Origin: Solwaraspora sp. WMMA2056
GTDB taxonomy: Bacteria > Actinomycetota > Actinomycetes > Mycobacteriales > Micromonosporaceae
Direction: 5' to 3'
Assembly (NCBI RefSeq): GCF_030345095.1
Contig: NZ_CP128360.1
Location: forward strand, 6,944,001-7,008,000
DNA length: 64,000 nucleotides
Below the pieces are notes generated by a model. The model was not told where the DNA came from, searched no databases, and saw nothing but the letters and a program-made list of their open reading frames with translations. The position numbers and the translations under genes were made by a program. Every line of letters begins with the position of its first letter. The stretch's first letter is position 1. Positions 41,163-49,506 of this stretch are shown here, piece by piece.

Positions 41163-41603
41163 TCAGGTGGCGTCGACGTCGACCGGCTTAGCGGGCGCGG
41201 CGGGCGCGGTAGCTGCCGGCGCGGACCGCACGGCCGCGTCGCGCGCCGGCGCCGTCGTCGACTTCAGGTCGGCCGCCGCCGCGACGTCGCGCAACTCGTC
41301 ACGCACCCCACCGATGTCGGACCGCAGGTCGTCGTAGACGCCCTGCAACGGCTTGCGCAGCGCCGCCTCGTCCTCCTCGCTGATCAGATGCTTGCGGATG
41401 AACGCCTTGGGGTGCAGATCCTCCAGCTGGATGTCGGTGCCCAGCTCGCGGCTGAGGTCCGAGGTGGCGTTGCGAGCCATGTTGCGCAGATTGCGCACCA
41501 TCCGCAGACCGTCGGAGATCACCTGCGGCAACCGGTCGCCGAAGATCAACAGGGCGAGCATCAGGATGAGCCCGATCTCCCACCAGTTCAGGTTGTCGAA
41601 CAC
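41163..41603 (-). CDS. tatB: Sec-independent protein translocase TatB
   Basis: This 146-residue protein begins with one N-terminal membrane helix (WWEIGLILMLALLIFGDRLPQVISDG), the TatB/TatA Glu at the helix start and the FGxxxLP hinge, followed by a long amphipathic helix (RMVRNLRNMARNATSDLSREL) and a polar tail ending in Ala/Pro. TatB recognises twin-arginine signal peptides with TatC. GTG 41603 is chosen from GGAGG eight bases upstream and because the helix would otherwise begin 14 residues later. It follows htrA on the minus strand and converges with mrp, an order shared with M. tuberculosis. Confidence 0.85.
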   Translation of the reverse strand: MFDNLNWWEIGLILMLALLIFGDRLPQVISDGLRMVRNLRNMARNATSDLSRELGTDIQLEDLHPKAFIRKHLISEEDEAALRKPLQGVYDDLRSDIGGVRDELRDVAAAADLKSTTAPARDAAVRSAPAATAPAAPAKPVDVDAT

Positions 41604-41678
41604 GAAGTCGCCTCCCTCGCCGCCGTCGAAGGCAAGAGTACGCACGTCGCGGGCCGGTCCGGGAGGGCCGACCGGTTG

Positions 41679-43004
41679 TTACTTGGCGTCGGCGGCCAGA
41701 GTCACCGACGCCGACCGGCTCTCCGTACCGCGTCGGTAGTCGACCGCGACCACCGCGCCCGGCGGATACTTGCGCACCAGGGCGATCAGATCGGTCGCCT
41801 GGTCCAGCGGGCGGCCGTCGATGCGCAGCACCACGTCGCCGGCCTGTAGGCCGGCCGCAGCCGCCGGGCCGCCGTCGACGACGTCGCTCAGCCGTACGCC
41901 GGCCCCCGGCGTGCCGGCCGCGTCGGTGACGTTGGCGCCGAACACGGTCCGCCGCGCTTTCCCGGTGTTGATGATGTCCAGGGTGATCCGCTGAGCGTGG
42001 TTGATCGGGATGGCGAAGGCGAGACCGATGTTGCCGGCGGTCTCCTCGTCGGCGGCCAACGACTTGATGACCGAGTTGACGCCGATCACCCGGCCTGCCC
42101 CGTCCACCAACGGTCCGCCCGAATTGCCCTGGTTCACCGCCGCGTCGGTCTGGATGGCCGCGTAGTAGCGCTGCTGCCCGCCGGGCTCCCCCGCCCGGAT
42201 CGTCCGGTCGATCGCGCTGACGATGCCCGAGGTGACCGTGTTGGTCAGCGCCAGCGGCGAGCCGAAGGCCAGCACCGGGTCACCGACGGCGATCGCGTCG
42301 GAGTCACCGAACTCGACCGGGGTCAACCCGGTCCGGTCGACCTTGATCACCGCGACGTCGGACTCCGGATCCTGCCCGACGATCGACGCGCCCGCCGTCG
42401 ACCCGTCGCTGAACAGCACCACCGCCTCGCGGGCACCGACGCCCACCACGTGGTCGTTGGTGATCACGTAGCCGTCCGCAGTCGCCACGAACCCCGAACC
42501 GACGCTCTGCCCGGCGGCGCCGCTCACCTGGACGGTGACCACGCTCGGCAGCACCCGCTGCGCGACACCGGCGAACGAGTCGGCCGGACGTTGCGCCAGG
42601 CCGGGCGGATCCCCCGGGCCGGCACCGAGCGCCGTACCGCCGGTCGCGGCCCCACCGCGAACCGCGAAGGCGAACCCGAGCGCCCCGCCGAGGCTGCCGG
42701 CGAGCAGCGCGGTGATCACCGACACGATCACCAGCGGGGTGAGCCCGCGCCGGGCGGTCGCATCCGGGTCGGACACCACCTCCGGCCCACCGGCGGTGCC
42801 CGCGCCGACCGGCGGCACCTCGACCACCACCGCCGACGGGGCGTACGGGTCACGCCACGGATCCCGCAACGCGTCCGACCACCACGGCGACGCCGTCGAC
42901 CCGGACGGCAGCTGTGGTCGCGTCTGCGGCCAGCCACCGACCGGCGGCTGGTGCCCCGGCACCGGGTTCCCGTCGGCCCGGTGCCAGTTACCGCCGTCGG
43001 TCAC
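41679..43004 (-). CDS. htrA: HtrA-like membrane serine protease with PDZ domain
   Basis: This 441-residue protein has a proline-rich cytoplasmic N-terminus, one membrane helix at about residues 88-115, a trypsin-like domain with catalytic H185 (ITNDHVV), D216 (DPESDVAVI) and S295 (GNSGGP), and a C-terminal PDZ domain (GVRLSDVVDGGPAAAAGLQAGDVVLRIDGRPL). The triad is intact. It degrades or regulates misfolded envelope proteins; in mycobacteria the homologue acts in envelope stress with SigE. GTG 43004 has GGGAGGCAATC upstream. Here the sigE and rseA genes usually adjacent are missing between it and the O-methyltransferase. Confidence 0.9.
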   Translation of the reverse strand: MTDGGNWHRADGNPVPGHQPPVGGWPQTRPQLPSGSTASPWWSDALRDPWRDPYAPSAVVVEVPPVGAGTAGGPEVVSDPDATARRGLTPLVIVSVITALLAGSLGGALGFAFAVRGGAATGGTALGAGPGDPPGLAQRPADSFAGVAQRVLPSVVTVQVSGAAGQSVGSGFVATADGYVITNDHVVGVGAREAVVLFSDGSTAGASIVGQDPESDVAVIKVDRTGLTPVEFGDSDAIAVGDPVLAFGSPLALTNTVTSGIVSAIDRTIRAGEPGGQQRYYAAIQTDAAVNQGNSGGPLVDGAGRVIGVNSVIKSLAADEETAGNIGLAFAIPINHAQRITLDIINTGKARRTVFGANVTDAAGTPGAGVRLSDVVDGGPAAAAGLQAGDVVLRIDGRPLDQATDLIALVRKYPPGAVVAVDYRRGTESRSASVTLAADAK

Positions 43005-43200
43005 GATTGCCTCCCAGTCCATCCCCCAGGGCGACGGCACCCGTCCGTACGGCGACATCGCTCACCGTCCAGGATTGCACGGAAAATCGAGGAACATTCA
43101 GCGGTCGCCGAAGGGTTTCCGGGCCGGGCGGGTCGGACCTGCGGCGGCGCTCTACGCTCGTAGCGGCAACCGCCACCCGACCCCCCGCTGGAGGTGCGCC

Positions 43201-43857
43201 ATCACCCCGGTCACCCGCCCCCCCGCCTGGACGACCGCACCCCAGGCCCTCCAGTTCGTCGCCGGATACGCCGCCGAGGACCTGGTGCTGCGTACCGCCC
43301 GCAGCCTGGCCGAGGAGGTCGGACTGCGGGCGGTGAGCGCGGACACCGGCGCCGCCCTGCGGCTGCTCGCCGCCGCCGGCAACGCCCGCGCGGTCGTCGA
43401 GATCGGCACCGGCACCGGAGTCAGCGGCGTCTGGCTGCTGCGGGGCATGCGCGCAGACGGCGTACTCACCACGATCGACGTGGAGAACGAACACCAGCGG
43501 ATGGCCCGCCGGATCTTTCTGGAGGCCGGGTTCGCCGCCTCGCGTACCCGGATCATCACCGGTCGGGCGCGCGACGTACTGCCCCGGTTGGCGGACGCGG
43601 CGTACGACATGGTGGTCGTCGACGGCGACAGCGCCGAGTACGGCGCGGTCGTGGACGCGGCGCTGCGGCTGCTGCGCCCCGGCGGCATCCTGGCGGTCAA
43701 CGGCGTGTTGGCCGACGGCCGGATCGGCGACCCGACCGCCCGCGACGCCGAGACGGTCACCATCCGCGAGCTGGTCAAGGCCGTCCGCGAGGCCGACGAG
43801 TGGGTGCCGGCGCTGCTGCCGGCCGGCGACGGGCTGCTGGCTGCGGTCCGGCGCTGA
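43201..43857 (+). CDS. Class I O-methyltransferase with probable ATC start
   Basis: This 218-residue protein has the SAM-dependent O-methyltransferase pattern: AVVEIGTGTGVSGVWLLRGM (motif I), GVLTTIDVENEHQRMARRIFLEAGFA, and YDMVVVDGDSAEYGAVVDAALRLLRPGG. It is Rv1220c-like. No ATG, GTG, TTG or CTG opens the frame between the end of the open stretch and residue 28, but an ATC at 43201 lies six bases behind a clear GGAGG (43190-43194). Relatives start at the same place. Either ATC is used as the initiation codon or the true start differs. It diverges from htrA. Confidence 0.82.
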   Translation: MTPVTRPPAWTTAPQALQFVAGYAAEDLVLRTARSLAEEVGLRAVSADTGAALRLLAAAGNARAVVEIGTGTGVSGVWLLRGMRADGVLTTIDVENEHQRMARRIFLEAGFAASRTRIITGRARDVLPRLADAAYDMVVVDGDSAEYGAVVDAALRLLRPGGILAVNGVLADGRIGDPTARDAETVTIRELVKAVREADEWVPALLPAGDGLLAAVRR

Positions 43858-43937
43858 ACGTCGGCCGGCCACGCCGACTGTGCCGACCGGACGGCCTGCC
43901 ACGCAGCTCACGCCGCTCACGCCGACCGGACGGCTGG

Positions 43938-45515
43938 TCATGCGGGCGGGTCGACGGCGGCCAGCCAGCGCACCAGCGTCCGTACGCCCCAGCCCGTCGC
44001 TCCCCGGGTCAGCTCGGCATGTTCGTCGTCGGACCAGGACGGCGCGGACATGTCGTAGTGCGCCCAGCGGTCCCGCAGCGCACCGGTGAACTCGCGCAGG
44101 TAGAGGGCGGCCACCACCGAGCCGGCCCCCCGGTCCGGCGCGCTGAACAGGTCCGCGATCTCACTGCCCAGGTACTCGACGTAGTCGCCGGGCAGCGGCA
44201 TCCGCCAGGCGTTCTCACCGGCGGCCGCCGAGGCGGCGAGCAACTGTCCGGCAAGCGCGTCGTCGTCGCTGTACAGGGCCGCCGTCCGGCGGCCGAGCGC
44301 GACGGCGTTCGCGCCGGTCAACGTGGCCAGATCGACAAGGTGGTCCGGTTCGTACCGGCTGACCGCGTAACCGATCGCGTCGGCCAGCACCAGCCGCCCC
44401 TCCGCGTCGGAGTTGGTGGTCTCGCTGGTCCGCCCGTCGTAGTGGCGCACCACGTCGCCGGGGCGCAACGCGCTCCCGCTGACCATGTTCTCCGCGAGCG
44501 GGGCCAGCACGGTCAGGCGTACCGGCAGCGCCAGGTCGGCGACGGCGAGCGCGGTGGCCACCACGGCGGCGGCACCACCCATGTCCTTGCGCATCAGCTT
44601 CATGCCGTCGACAGGTTTGATCGAGACACCACCGGTGTCGAAGGTGATGCCCTTGCCGACCAGGACCACGTGCCGGCGGGCCGCCGGCGGTGCCCAGTCG
44701 ATCTCCACCAGCCGTGGCGTGGACGCGGAGCCGGCGCCGACCGCGAGCAGTGCGCCGAATCCCTCGGCGGCGAGCTCCCGCGGGCCGCGCACGGTGACGG
44801 TGAGCCCCGGCCGGGTCGCCGCGGCGGCGAGCACCTGGTCGACGAACCAGGCCGGGTTCTTGACCGAGGACGGCATGTTGGTCAGGTCGCGGGCCAGCAG
44901 GGTCGCGGCGGCGGTGACCCGGGCCGTGTGCAGCGCTTGCCCCACCGCCGGGGTCGACTCGGCGGCGAGCAGGATCTGCGGCGTACCGGCCGGACCGGGG
45001 TCGGGCTGCGGCCGGGCCGACGCGATCGCCGCGCCGTCGCCCGGCGGCGGGACGGCGAACCGGTAGCCGGCCAGCCAGCATCCCTCGGCGAAACCCCGGA
45101 CCGCGTCCGGAACGGTCTCGGACCCTGGTGCCGTGGTCGGATCGGGCCCGACGGCGACCAGCCAGGCACTGTCGGACGGCACCTCGACGGCCTGCTCGTG
45201 GCGGATCATCCCGCCGATGGCGGCACCCGCCGTCCGCCAGCCGGCCTCGTCGCCGGCACCGACCCCGACCAGCACCACCCGGTACGGGGCGAGCCGTGGC
45301 CGGTGCAGTACCTCGATCTCACCGGGGTCGCCGGTGTGGCCGGTCCGGGCCGCCAGCGCGGCGGCGGACGCGACCAGCTCCGACCGGTCGCCCTCGACGT
45401 GCAGTTGCTGTGGTGGTGCGGCGATACGGATGTCGACGCCGGCACGCGCGGCGGTGACGGGCAGGACGACGGTGTCGGCGACAACGGTGTCCGCCGGCAG
45501 ACGGATGGCGAACAC
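43938..45515 (-). CDS. pepA: Leucyl aminopeptidase (M17)
   Basis: This 525-residue metallopeptidase has the M17 C-terminal catalytic domain: VVLVGKGITFDTGGVSIKP with catalytic Lys, MRKDMGGAAAV with metal Asp, and TTNSDAEGRLVLADAI, in which the usual NTDAEGR has Ser for Thr. Two metal ions and a catalytic Arg are in that segment. It removes N-terminal residues from peptides in the cytosol. GTG 45515 is preceded by AGGAGGTAAC. It converges with the O-methyltransferase. A strong terminator separates it from the upstream DUF3117 gene. Confidence 0.9.
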   Translation of the reverse strand: MFAIRLPADTVVADTVVLPVTAARAGVDIRIAAPPQQLHVEGDRSELVASAAALAARTGHTGDPGEIEVLHRPRLAPYRVVLVGVGAGDEAGWRTAGAAIGGMIRHEQAVEVPSDSAWLVAVGPDPTTAPGSETVPDAVRGFAEGCWLAGYRFAVPPPGDGAAIASARPQPDPGPAGTPQILLAAESTPAVGQALHTARVTAAATLLARDLTNMPSSVKNPAWFVDQVLAAAATRPGLTVTVRGPRELAAEGFGALLAVGAGSASTPRLVEIDWAPPAARRHVVLVGKGITFDTGGVSIKPVDGMKLMRKDMGGAAAVVATALAVADLALPVRLTVLAPLAENMVSGSALRPGDVVRHYDGRTSETTNSDAEGRLVLADAIGYAVSRYEPDHLVDLATLTGANAVALGRRTAALYSDDDALAGQLLAASAAAGENAWRMPLPGDYVEYLGSEIADLFSAPDRGAGSVVAALYLREFTGALRDRWAHYDMSAPSWSDDEHAELTRGATGWGVRTLVRWLAAVDPPA

Positions 45516-45563
45516 GCCGGGGTTACCTCCTGGGACGCGAACGACTGATGCCCACGGCATACC

Positions 45564-45601
45564 GAGTCCGCCGACCCGGTGGGGACCGGGTCGGCGGACT
45601 C
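45564..45601 (-). terminator. 17-bp perfect-stem hairpin between DUF3117 and pepA
   Basis: 45564-45580 pairs base-for-base with 45585-45601 around a GGGG loop. It lies 57 bases past the stop of the minus-strand DUF3117 gene and 48 bases before the pepA start. No T-run follows. Confidence 0.8.
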
Positions 45602-45657
45602 GTCAACCGTCGCTATGTCGACCCGTGGGCCAGCGCTGCCCCGCGGGTCCGGCTCGA

Positions 45658-45825
45658 TCAGCCTGCGGCGGCCTTCAGCGCGTCACCGAGCGCGTTGGCC
45701 TCGTCGGGCGTCATCTCGACGACGAGTCGGCCCCCGCCCTCCAGCGGAACCCGCATGACGATGCCCCGGCCCTCCTTGGTGACCTCCAGCGGACCGTCGC
45801 CCGTCCGCGGCTTCATCGCCGCCAT
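45658..45825 (-). CDS. DUF3117 small protein
   Basis: This 55-residue protein reads MAAMKPRTGDGPLEVTKEGRG at its start and has the family core PLEVTKEGRGIVMRVPLEGGGRLVVEMTPDEANALGDAL. It is a conserved actinobacterial protein (M. tuberculosis Rv1211) of unknown role, next to tagA in mycobacteria as here in neighbourhood. GGGGAGAC lies before the ATG. Ends at a strong hairpin. It is divergent from the PaaX regulator. Confidence 0.9.
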   Translation of the reverse strand: MAAMKPRTGDGPLEVTKEGRGIVMRVPLEGGGRLVVEMTPDEANALGDALKAAAG

Positions 45826-45961
45826 GTTGTCTCCCCTCAGACTTGCCCCAGGGCCGCTGGGTGTGCCCCAGCCACCTCGTCAGTCTCACCGCGTGCCACT
45901 GCCACGGTGCCGACCAACGATTTTCCCTGATGAACACCGCCGGACCCAAACCGAGGCCACA

Positions 45962-46004
45962 ATGCTGTGACAGCATCTAGCTTATCTTGAACTGGGCTGT
46001 CACA
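45962..46004. promoter_or_regulatory. Palindromic operator upstream of paaX
   Basis: ATGCTGT-G-ACAGCAT (45962-45976) is a perfect 7-1-7 palindrome. Its half GCTGTSACA recurs at 45996-46004, giving TGTGACAGC facing GCTGTCACA with 21 bases between. It sits 11 bases upstream of the PaaX-family ATG and probably is the regulator's own operator. Confidence 0.7.
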
Positions 46005-46014
46005 ATGTGCGGTC

Positions 46015-46812
46015 ATGCAGGCACGGTCGGCGCTCTTCGACCTGTTCGGTGACCACCTCCGCCCACGGGGCGGTCGGGCACCCGTCGCTGCCCTGGTCAG
46101 ACTGCTCGCCCCGCTCGGCATCGCGCCGCCGGCGGTGCGGACCGCAGTGTCCCGGATGGTGCGCCAGGGCTGGCTGCACCCGTCGCGAATGGCCGCCGGG
46201 CCAGGCTATCTGCTGACGCCCAAGGCCGCCCGGCGATTGGACGAAGCCGCCGCCCGGATCTACCGCACCGGTCGGATCGGCTGGGACGGCAAGTTCGACC
46301 TGCTGGTGCTGGACGCCCCGAGCGCCCGCCGGGAGCGGCAACGGCTCTGCGCCAACCTGAGCTACCTCGGGTACGGGATGCTCGACGAACACACCTGGGT
46401 GGCGACCCGGACCGCCAGCGAGGTGGACGGTCTGCTGGCCGAAGCCGGCGTCCGGTTCGAGCGGTTCACCGCCGCGCACACCGGCGGCACCGCCGGCGCC
46501 GCCGCGCTGGTCCGCCGGGCCTGGAACCTGGCCGAGATCGGGCAGGCGTACGAACGGTTCGTCGCCGAGCAACGCCCGCTGCTCGCCCGGGTGACGGTCC
46601 GCAGCAGCGACGAGGAGGCCTACGCCGCCCGCTTCCGGCTGGTGCACGCCTGGCGGGGATTCCTGTTCCAGGATCCGCAGCTGCCGCCGGCGCTGCTTCC
46701 GGAACGGTGGCCCGGCACCAGCGCCGCCACCTTCTTCGACCGGCACGCCGCCCGGTTGCGACCCGCCGCCGACCGCTACGTCGACACCTGCCTGGACATC
46801 AACCACCGCTGA
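46015..46812 (+). CDS. PaaX-family transcriptional regulator
   Basis: This 265-residue protein has a winged-helix N-terminus (SALFDLFGDHLRPRGGRAPVAALVRLLAPLGIAPPAVRTAVSRMVRQGWLHP, residues 5-55), the KFDLLVLDAPSARRERQRL middle domain with the PaaX fold, and a C-terminal domain (AYAARFRLVHAWRGFLFQDPQLPPALLPERWPG). PaaX represses phenylacetate degradation genes and responds to phenylacetyl-CoA. An enoyl-CoA hydratase follows 90 bases later, but no paaABCDE genes are in the window. The palindrome directly upstream supports autoregulation. Confidence 0.85.
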   Translation: MQARSALFDLFGDHLRPRGGRAPVAALVRLLAPLGIAPPAVRTAVSRMVRQGWLHPSRMAAGPGYLLTPKAARRLDEAAARIYRTGRIGWDGKFDLLVLDAPSARRERQRLCANLSYLGYGMLDEHTWVATRTASEVDGLLAEAGVRFERFTAAHTGGTAGAAALVRRAWNLAEIGQAYERFVAEQRPLLARVTVRSSDEEAYAARFRLVHAWRGFLFQDPQLPPALLPERWPGTSAATFFDRHAARLRPAADRYVDTCLDINHR

Positions 46813-46901
46813 AACCACCGCCGACCCGTACCGACCCGCACCGACCGCCGCTTGCCGGTCCCGATCGTCCGGCGGCCAGCAGACGAAAGGGACCACCAGC
46901 T

Positions 46902-47693
46902 GTGACCGACCCACTGCTCGTCGACCGCACCGACGCGGTCGTGACACTGACCCTGCACCGCCCGGAGTCGCTCAACTCACTCGACGTCGCGCTCAAGGAG
47001 GCGCTGCGCGAGGTCCTGGCCGAGTGCGACAGCGACCCCGGTTGCCGGGCCGTCGTCCTCACCGGTGCCGGCCGTGCCTTCTGCGTCGGCCAGGACCTGC
47101 GGGAACACGTCGCGACGCTGGAGTCGGGCGACCGCGATCCGCTGGACACCGTACGGGAGCACTACAACCCGATCGCCGCCCGGCTGGCCGGGCTGTCCAA
47201 GCCGGTCGTGGCCGCCGTGCGGGGCGCGGCGGCCGGCGCCGGTGCCTCGCTCGCGATGCTCGCCGACCTGCGCATCGGCGGCCCGGGGACCAGCTTCCTG
47301 ATGGCGTTCGCCAACGTCGGCCTGGCCGGCGACACCGGGGCGTCCTGGACCCTGCCCCGACTGGTCGGCTTCCCGAAGGCCGTCGAGCTGATGCTGCTGG
47401 CCCAGCCGGTGCCGGCCGCCGAGGCGCACCGGATCGGGCTGCTGCACCGGCTCGTCGACGACGACGAGCAGGTGCTGCCGGCCGCCCAGGAACTGGCCGC
47501 GCGGCTGGCGGCCGGGCCGACCGTCGCGTACGGGGCGATCAAACGCCAACTGTCGGTCGGTGCCTCCGGCACGCTCGCCGACGCGCTGGCCGCCGAGGAA
47601 CATGCCCAGTCACTGTGCGGCGGCACCGCCGACCACCGGCACGCCACCGCGGCGTTCGTCGCCAAGCAGCGGCCGGTCTTCGACGGCCGCTGA
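46902..47693 (+). CDS. Enoyl-CoA hydratase/isomerase (PaaG-like)
   Basis: This 263-residue crotonase has VVTLTLHRPESLNSLDVALKEAL, GRAFCVGQDLREH, the oxyanion-hole KPVVAAVRGAAAGAGASLAMLADLRIG, and FANVGLAGDTGASWTLPRLVGFPKAVEL with the catalytic acidic residue (D of GDTG, as in PaaG). PaaG isomerises the ring epoxide in phenylacetate catabolism. GTG 46902 is the first residue of the MTDPLLV frame. It lies 90 bases behind paaX on the same strand, consistent with its control by that regulator. A 17-bp-period direct repeat follows the stop (47694-47726). Confidence 0.87.
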   Translation: MTDPLLVDRTDAVVTLTLHRPESLNSLDVALKEALREVLAECDSDPGCRAVVLTGAGRAFCVGQDLREHVATLESGDRDPLDTVREHYNPIAARLAGLSKPVVAAVRGAAAGAGASLAMLADLRIGGPGTSFLMAFANVGLAGDTGASWTLPRLVGFPKAVELMLLAQPVPAAEAHRIGLLHRLVDDDEQVLPAAQELAARLAAGPTVAYGAIKRQLSVGASGTLADALAAEEHAQSLCGGTADHRHATAAFVAKQRPVFDGR

Positions 47694-47746
47694 GACGAGC
47701 CGTACGCCGGGACGAGCCGTACGCCGATCCGGCCCCACGGCACCGG

Positions 47747-48373
47747 TCAGTCGTCCTCTTCCGGGTCCTGGTTGGCCTCGGCACCGAGCACGAACGCCTG
47801 CATCGCCAGTTCGTCACCGGAGGGGTACACGAAGGCCGGCAGTTCCCGTGGCCCCAGCTCCCGCACGTACGACCAGAACACCCGGACCGCCTCGGCCGCC
47901 GTCGGCGCCTCGATCGGCAGATCGACACTGACCAGCCAGGTCCGTCGGTCGCCGGTCGGCGCCAGCTGGCCGGCGAGGCTGCGGTAGGTGGCGACGTCGA
48001 CCGCCGTGACCGGGCCGGCGAGCACGAGCGCGGACGCCGGTACCGGATCGTCGAACGCCCGGCAGGTGTAGTGGACCACCAGTGGTGGCGGGCCGCCGGC
48101 CCGGGTCTCGCCGCCCTCGGTGCCGCCGCCGGCGGCACCGACGCGACCCAGCGCCACCACGAACGGCTGTTCGCCGTCGGTCACCACCAGCACCGGTGCG
48201 CCGAACGCGGGGCGCGGCCCGCCGTCCAGGCCGGTCAGCTCGAGGGAGTCGTGGTGGAACAGCCGCTCCGCCTCGTACCGTTGGGCCGGGATCACCACCG
48301 CCCAGGCGCCGGTGCCGCCACCCGCGTCGGAAGTGCCCGTCGGCGGGTCGGATGGGGTCGTCTCGTCTTGCAT
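47747..48373 (-). CDS. Conserved hypothetical protein
   Basis: This 208-residue protein starts at MQDETTPSD, preceded by GGGATAGGGAC. After a Pro/Gly/Thr-rich N-terminus it has a mixed beta region (AWAVVIPAQRYEAERLFHHDSLELTGLDGG, APVLVVTDGEQPFVVALGRV) and a C-terminal alpha/beta region (TWLVSVDLPIEAPTAAEAVRVFWSYVRELGPRELPAFVYPSGDELAMQAFVLGAEANQDPEED). Length and residues suggest a folded cytoplasmic protein. I do not recognise a function. It lies on the tagA side of the cluster, on the same strand. Confidence 0.65.
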   Translation of the reverse strand: MQDETTPSDPPTGTSDAGGGTGAWAVVIPAQRYEAERLFHHDSLELTGLDGGPRPAFGAPVLVVTDGEQPFVVALGRVGAAGGGTEGGETRAGGPPPLVVHYTCRAFDDPVPASALVLAGPVTAVDVATYRSLAGQLAPTGDRRTWLVSVDLPIEAPTAAEAVRVFWSYVRELGPRELPAFVYPSGDELAMQAFVLGAEANQDPEEDD

Positions 48374-48406
48374 GTCCCTATCCCACCACGGCACCCGGTG
48401 TGCGGA

Positions 48407-49024
48407 TCAGCGCACCGGCAACGGTGGTGGCACGTGGCAGCCGTCGACGTGGTCGTCCACCATTCCGGTCGCCTGCATGAGGGCGTACGCGGTGGTCGGA
48501 CCGACGAACCGGAAACCGTGCCGCTTCAGCGCCCTGGCCAGCGCCGTCGACTCCGGGGTCCGGGCCGGTACGTCGGCCGCCGACGCCGGCCGACCGGCGC
48601 GTGGCGGCGGTGCGTACGACCAGAGCAGGTCCGCCAGGCCGGCCGGCAGATCCAGGGCGGCCCGCGCGTTGGCCACCGCCGCTTCGATCTTGGCCCGGTT
48701 GCGGACGATACCGGCGTCGGCGAGCAGGCGCGTCACGTCGGCGGGACCGTACCCGGCGACCTTCGCGATCCGGAAGCCGTCGAACGCGGCGCGGAACGCC
48801 TCCCGCTTACGCAGGATCGTCAGCCAGGACAGCCCGGACTGGAAAGCCTCCAGGGTGAGCCGCTCGAACAGCGCGTCGTCGCCGCGTACCGGGCGCCCCC
48901 ACTCCTGGTCGTGGTAGCGGCGGTACTCCTGCGGGTCGGCACCCCACGCGCAGCGGGCCAGGCCGTCCGCGCCGGCACTCAGCCCGATCGGCAGGGTCGG
49001 CACGGTCGGCCCACCGGCGGTCAC
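48407..49024 (-). CDS. tag: DNA-3-methyladenine glycosylase I
   Basis: This 205-residue enzyme removes 3-methyladenine from DNA. Its family residues are clear: RCAWGADPQEYRRYHDQEWGRPV at the start (RC..W.......YHD.EWG), LFERLTLEAFQSGLSWLTILRKREAFRAAF, and C-terminal YALMQATGMVDDHVDGCHV with the metal-binding His and Cys. GTG 49024 overlaps the SRPBCC stop (GTGA). In mycobacteria tagA sits beside folP2, gpgS and Rv1209, an order preserved here apart from gpgS. Confidence 0.92.
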   Translation of the reverse strand: MTAGGPTVPTLPIGLSAGADGLARCAWGADPQEYRRYHDQEWGRPVRGDDALFERLTLEAFQSGLSWLTILRKREAFRAAFDGFRIAKVAGYGPADVTRLLADAGIVRNRAKIEAAVANARAALDLPAGLADLLWSYAPPPRAGRPASAADVPARTPESTALARALKRHGFRFVGPTTAYALMQATGMVDDHVDGCHVPPPLPVR

Positions 49025-49506
49025 GGCAGCGCCCCCGCCTCGACCAGCCGGCCGAACTTCTTCAACGCCTGGGTGAGACTGACCTTCGAGCCGGGCCACA
49101 GCAGTGGCCAGGCCAGCCGGCCGGCGACACCGCCGGGCAGGTGGAACCACTCGTGCCAGACGACCTGGGTCCGGTCGTGGTCCATCTGCGTGCAGCGCAG
49201 CACTCCTGGGCCGCGCAGCAGCGCGCCGCAGTGCACCACCCGGACCTCGTACGGCGGATCCACCCGGACCACCCGCATCTCGTCGCGCAGCGACACCGGA
49301 CCGACCGCGGTGACCGCCACGATCAGGCTGCCCTCGCCGCCGTCGCCGGAGGCCACCGTCACCTCGGTGAACGGAATCCAGTCGGACTGGCGCTCCCAGG
49401 CGGTGAAGGCGGCGAACACCCGCGCGGCGGGGGCCCGGACGATGACGGTCGCGGTGACCTCGCCGGAGCCGGGAGTCGCGGCCTCGGCCTCGCCGGACGT
49501 GCTCAC
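49021..49506 (-). CDS. SRPBCC/START-like domain protein
   Basis: This 161-residue protein has an SRPBCC ligand-binding fold: TVIVRAPAARVFAAFTAWERQSDWIPFTEV, DEMRVVRVDPPYEVRVVHCGALLRGPGVLRC, TQVVWHEWFHLPGGVAGRLAWPLLWPGSKVSLTQALKKFGRLV. Related actinobacterial proteins belong to the polyketide-cyclase/CoxG type, with unknown ligand. GTG 49506 overlaps the DivIVA stop and the TGA overlaps the tag start, so three genes are coupled by overlaps of four bases. Confidence 0.8.
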   Translation of the reverse strand: MSTSGEAEAATPGSGEVTATVIVRAPAARVFAAFTAWERQSDWIPFTEVTVASGDGGEGSLIVAVTAVGPVSLRDEMRVVRVDPPYEVRVVHCGALLRGPGVLRCTQMDHDRTQVVWHEWFHLPGGVAGRLAWPLLWPGSKVSLTQALKKFGRLVEAGALP

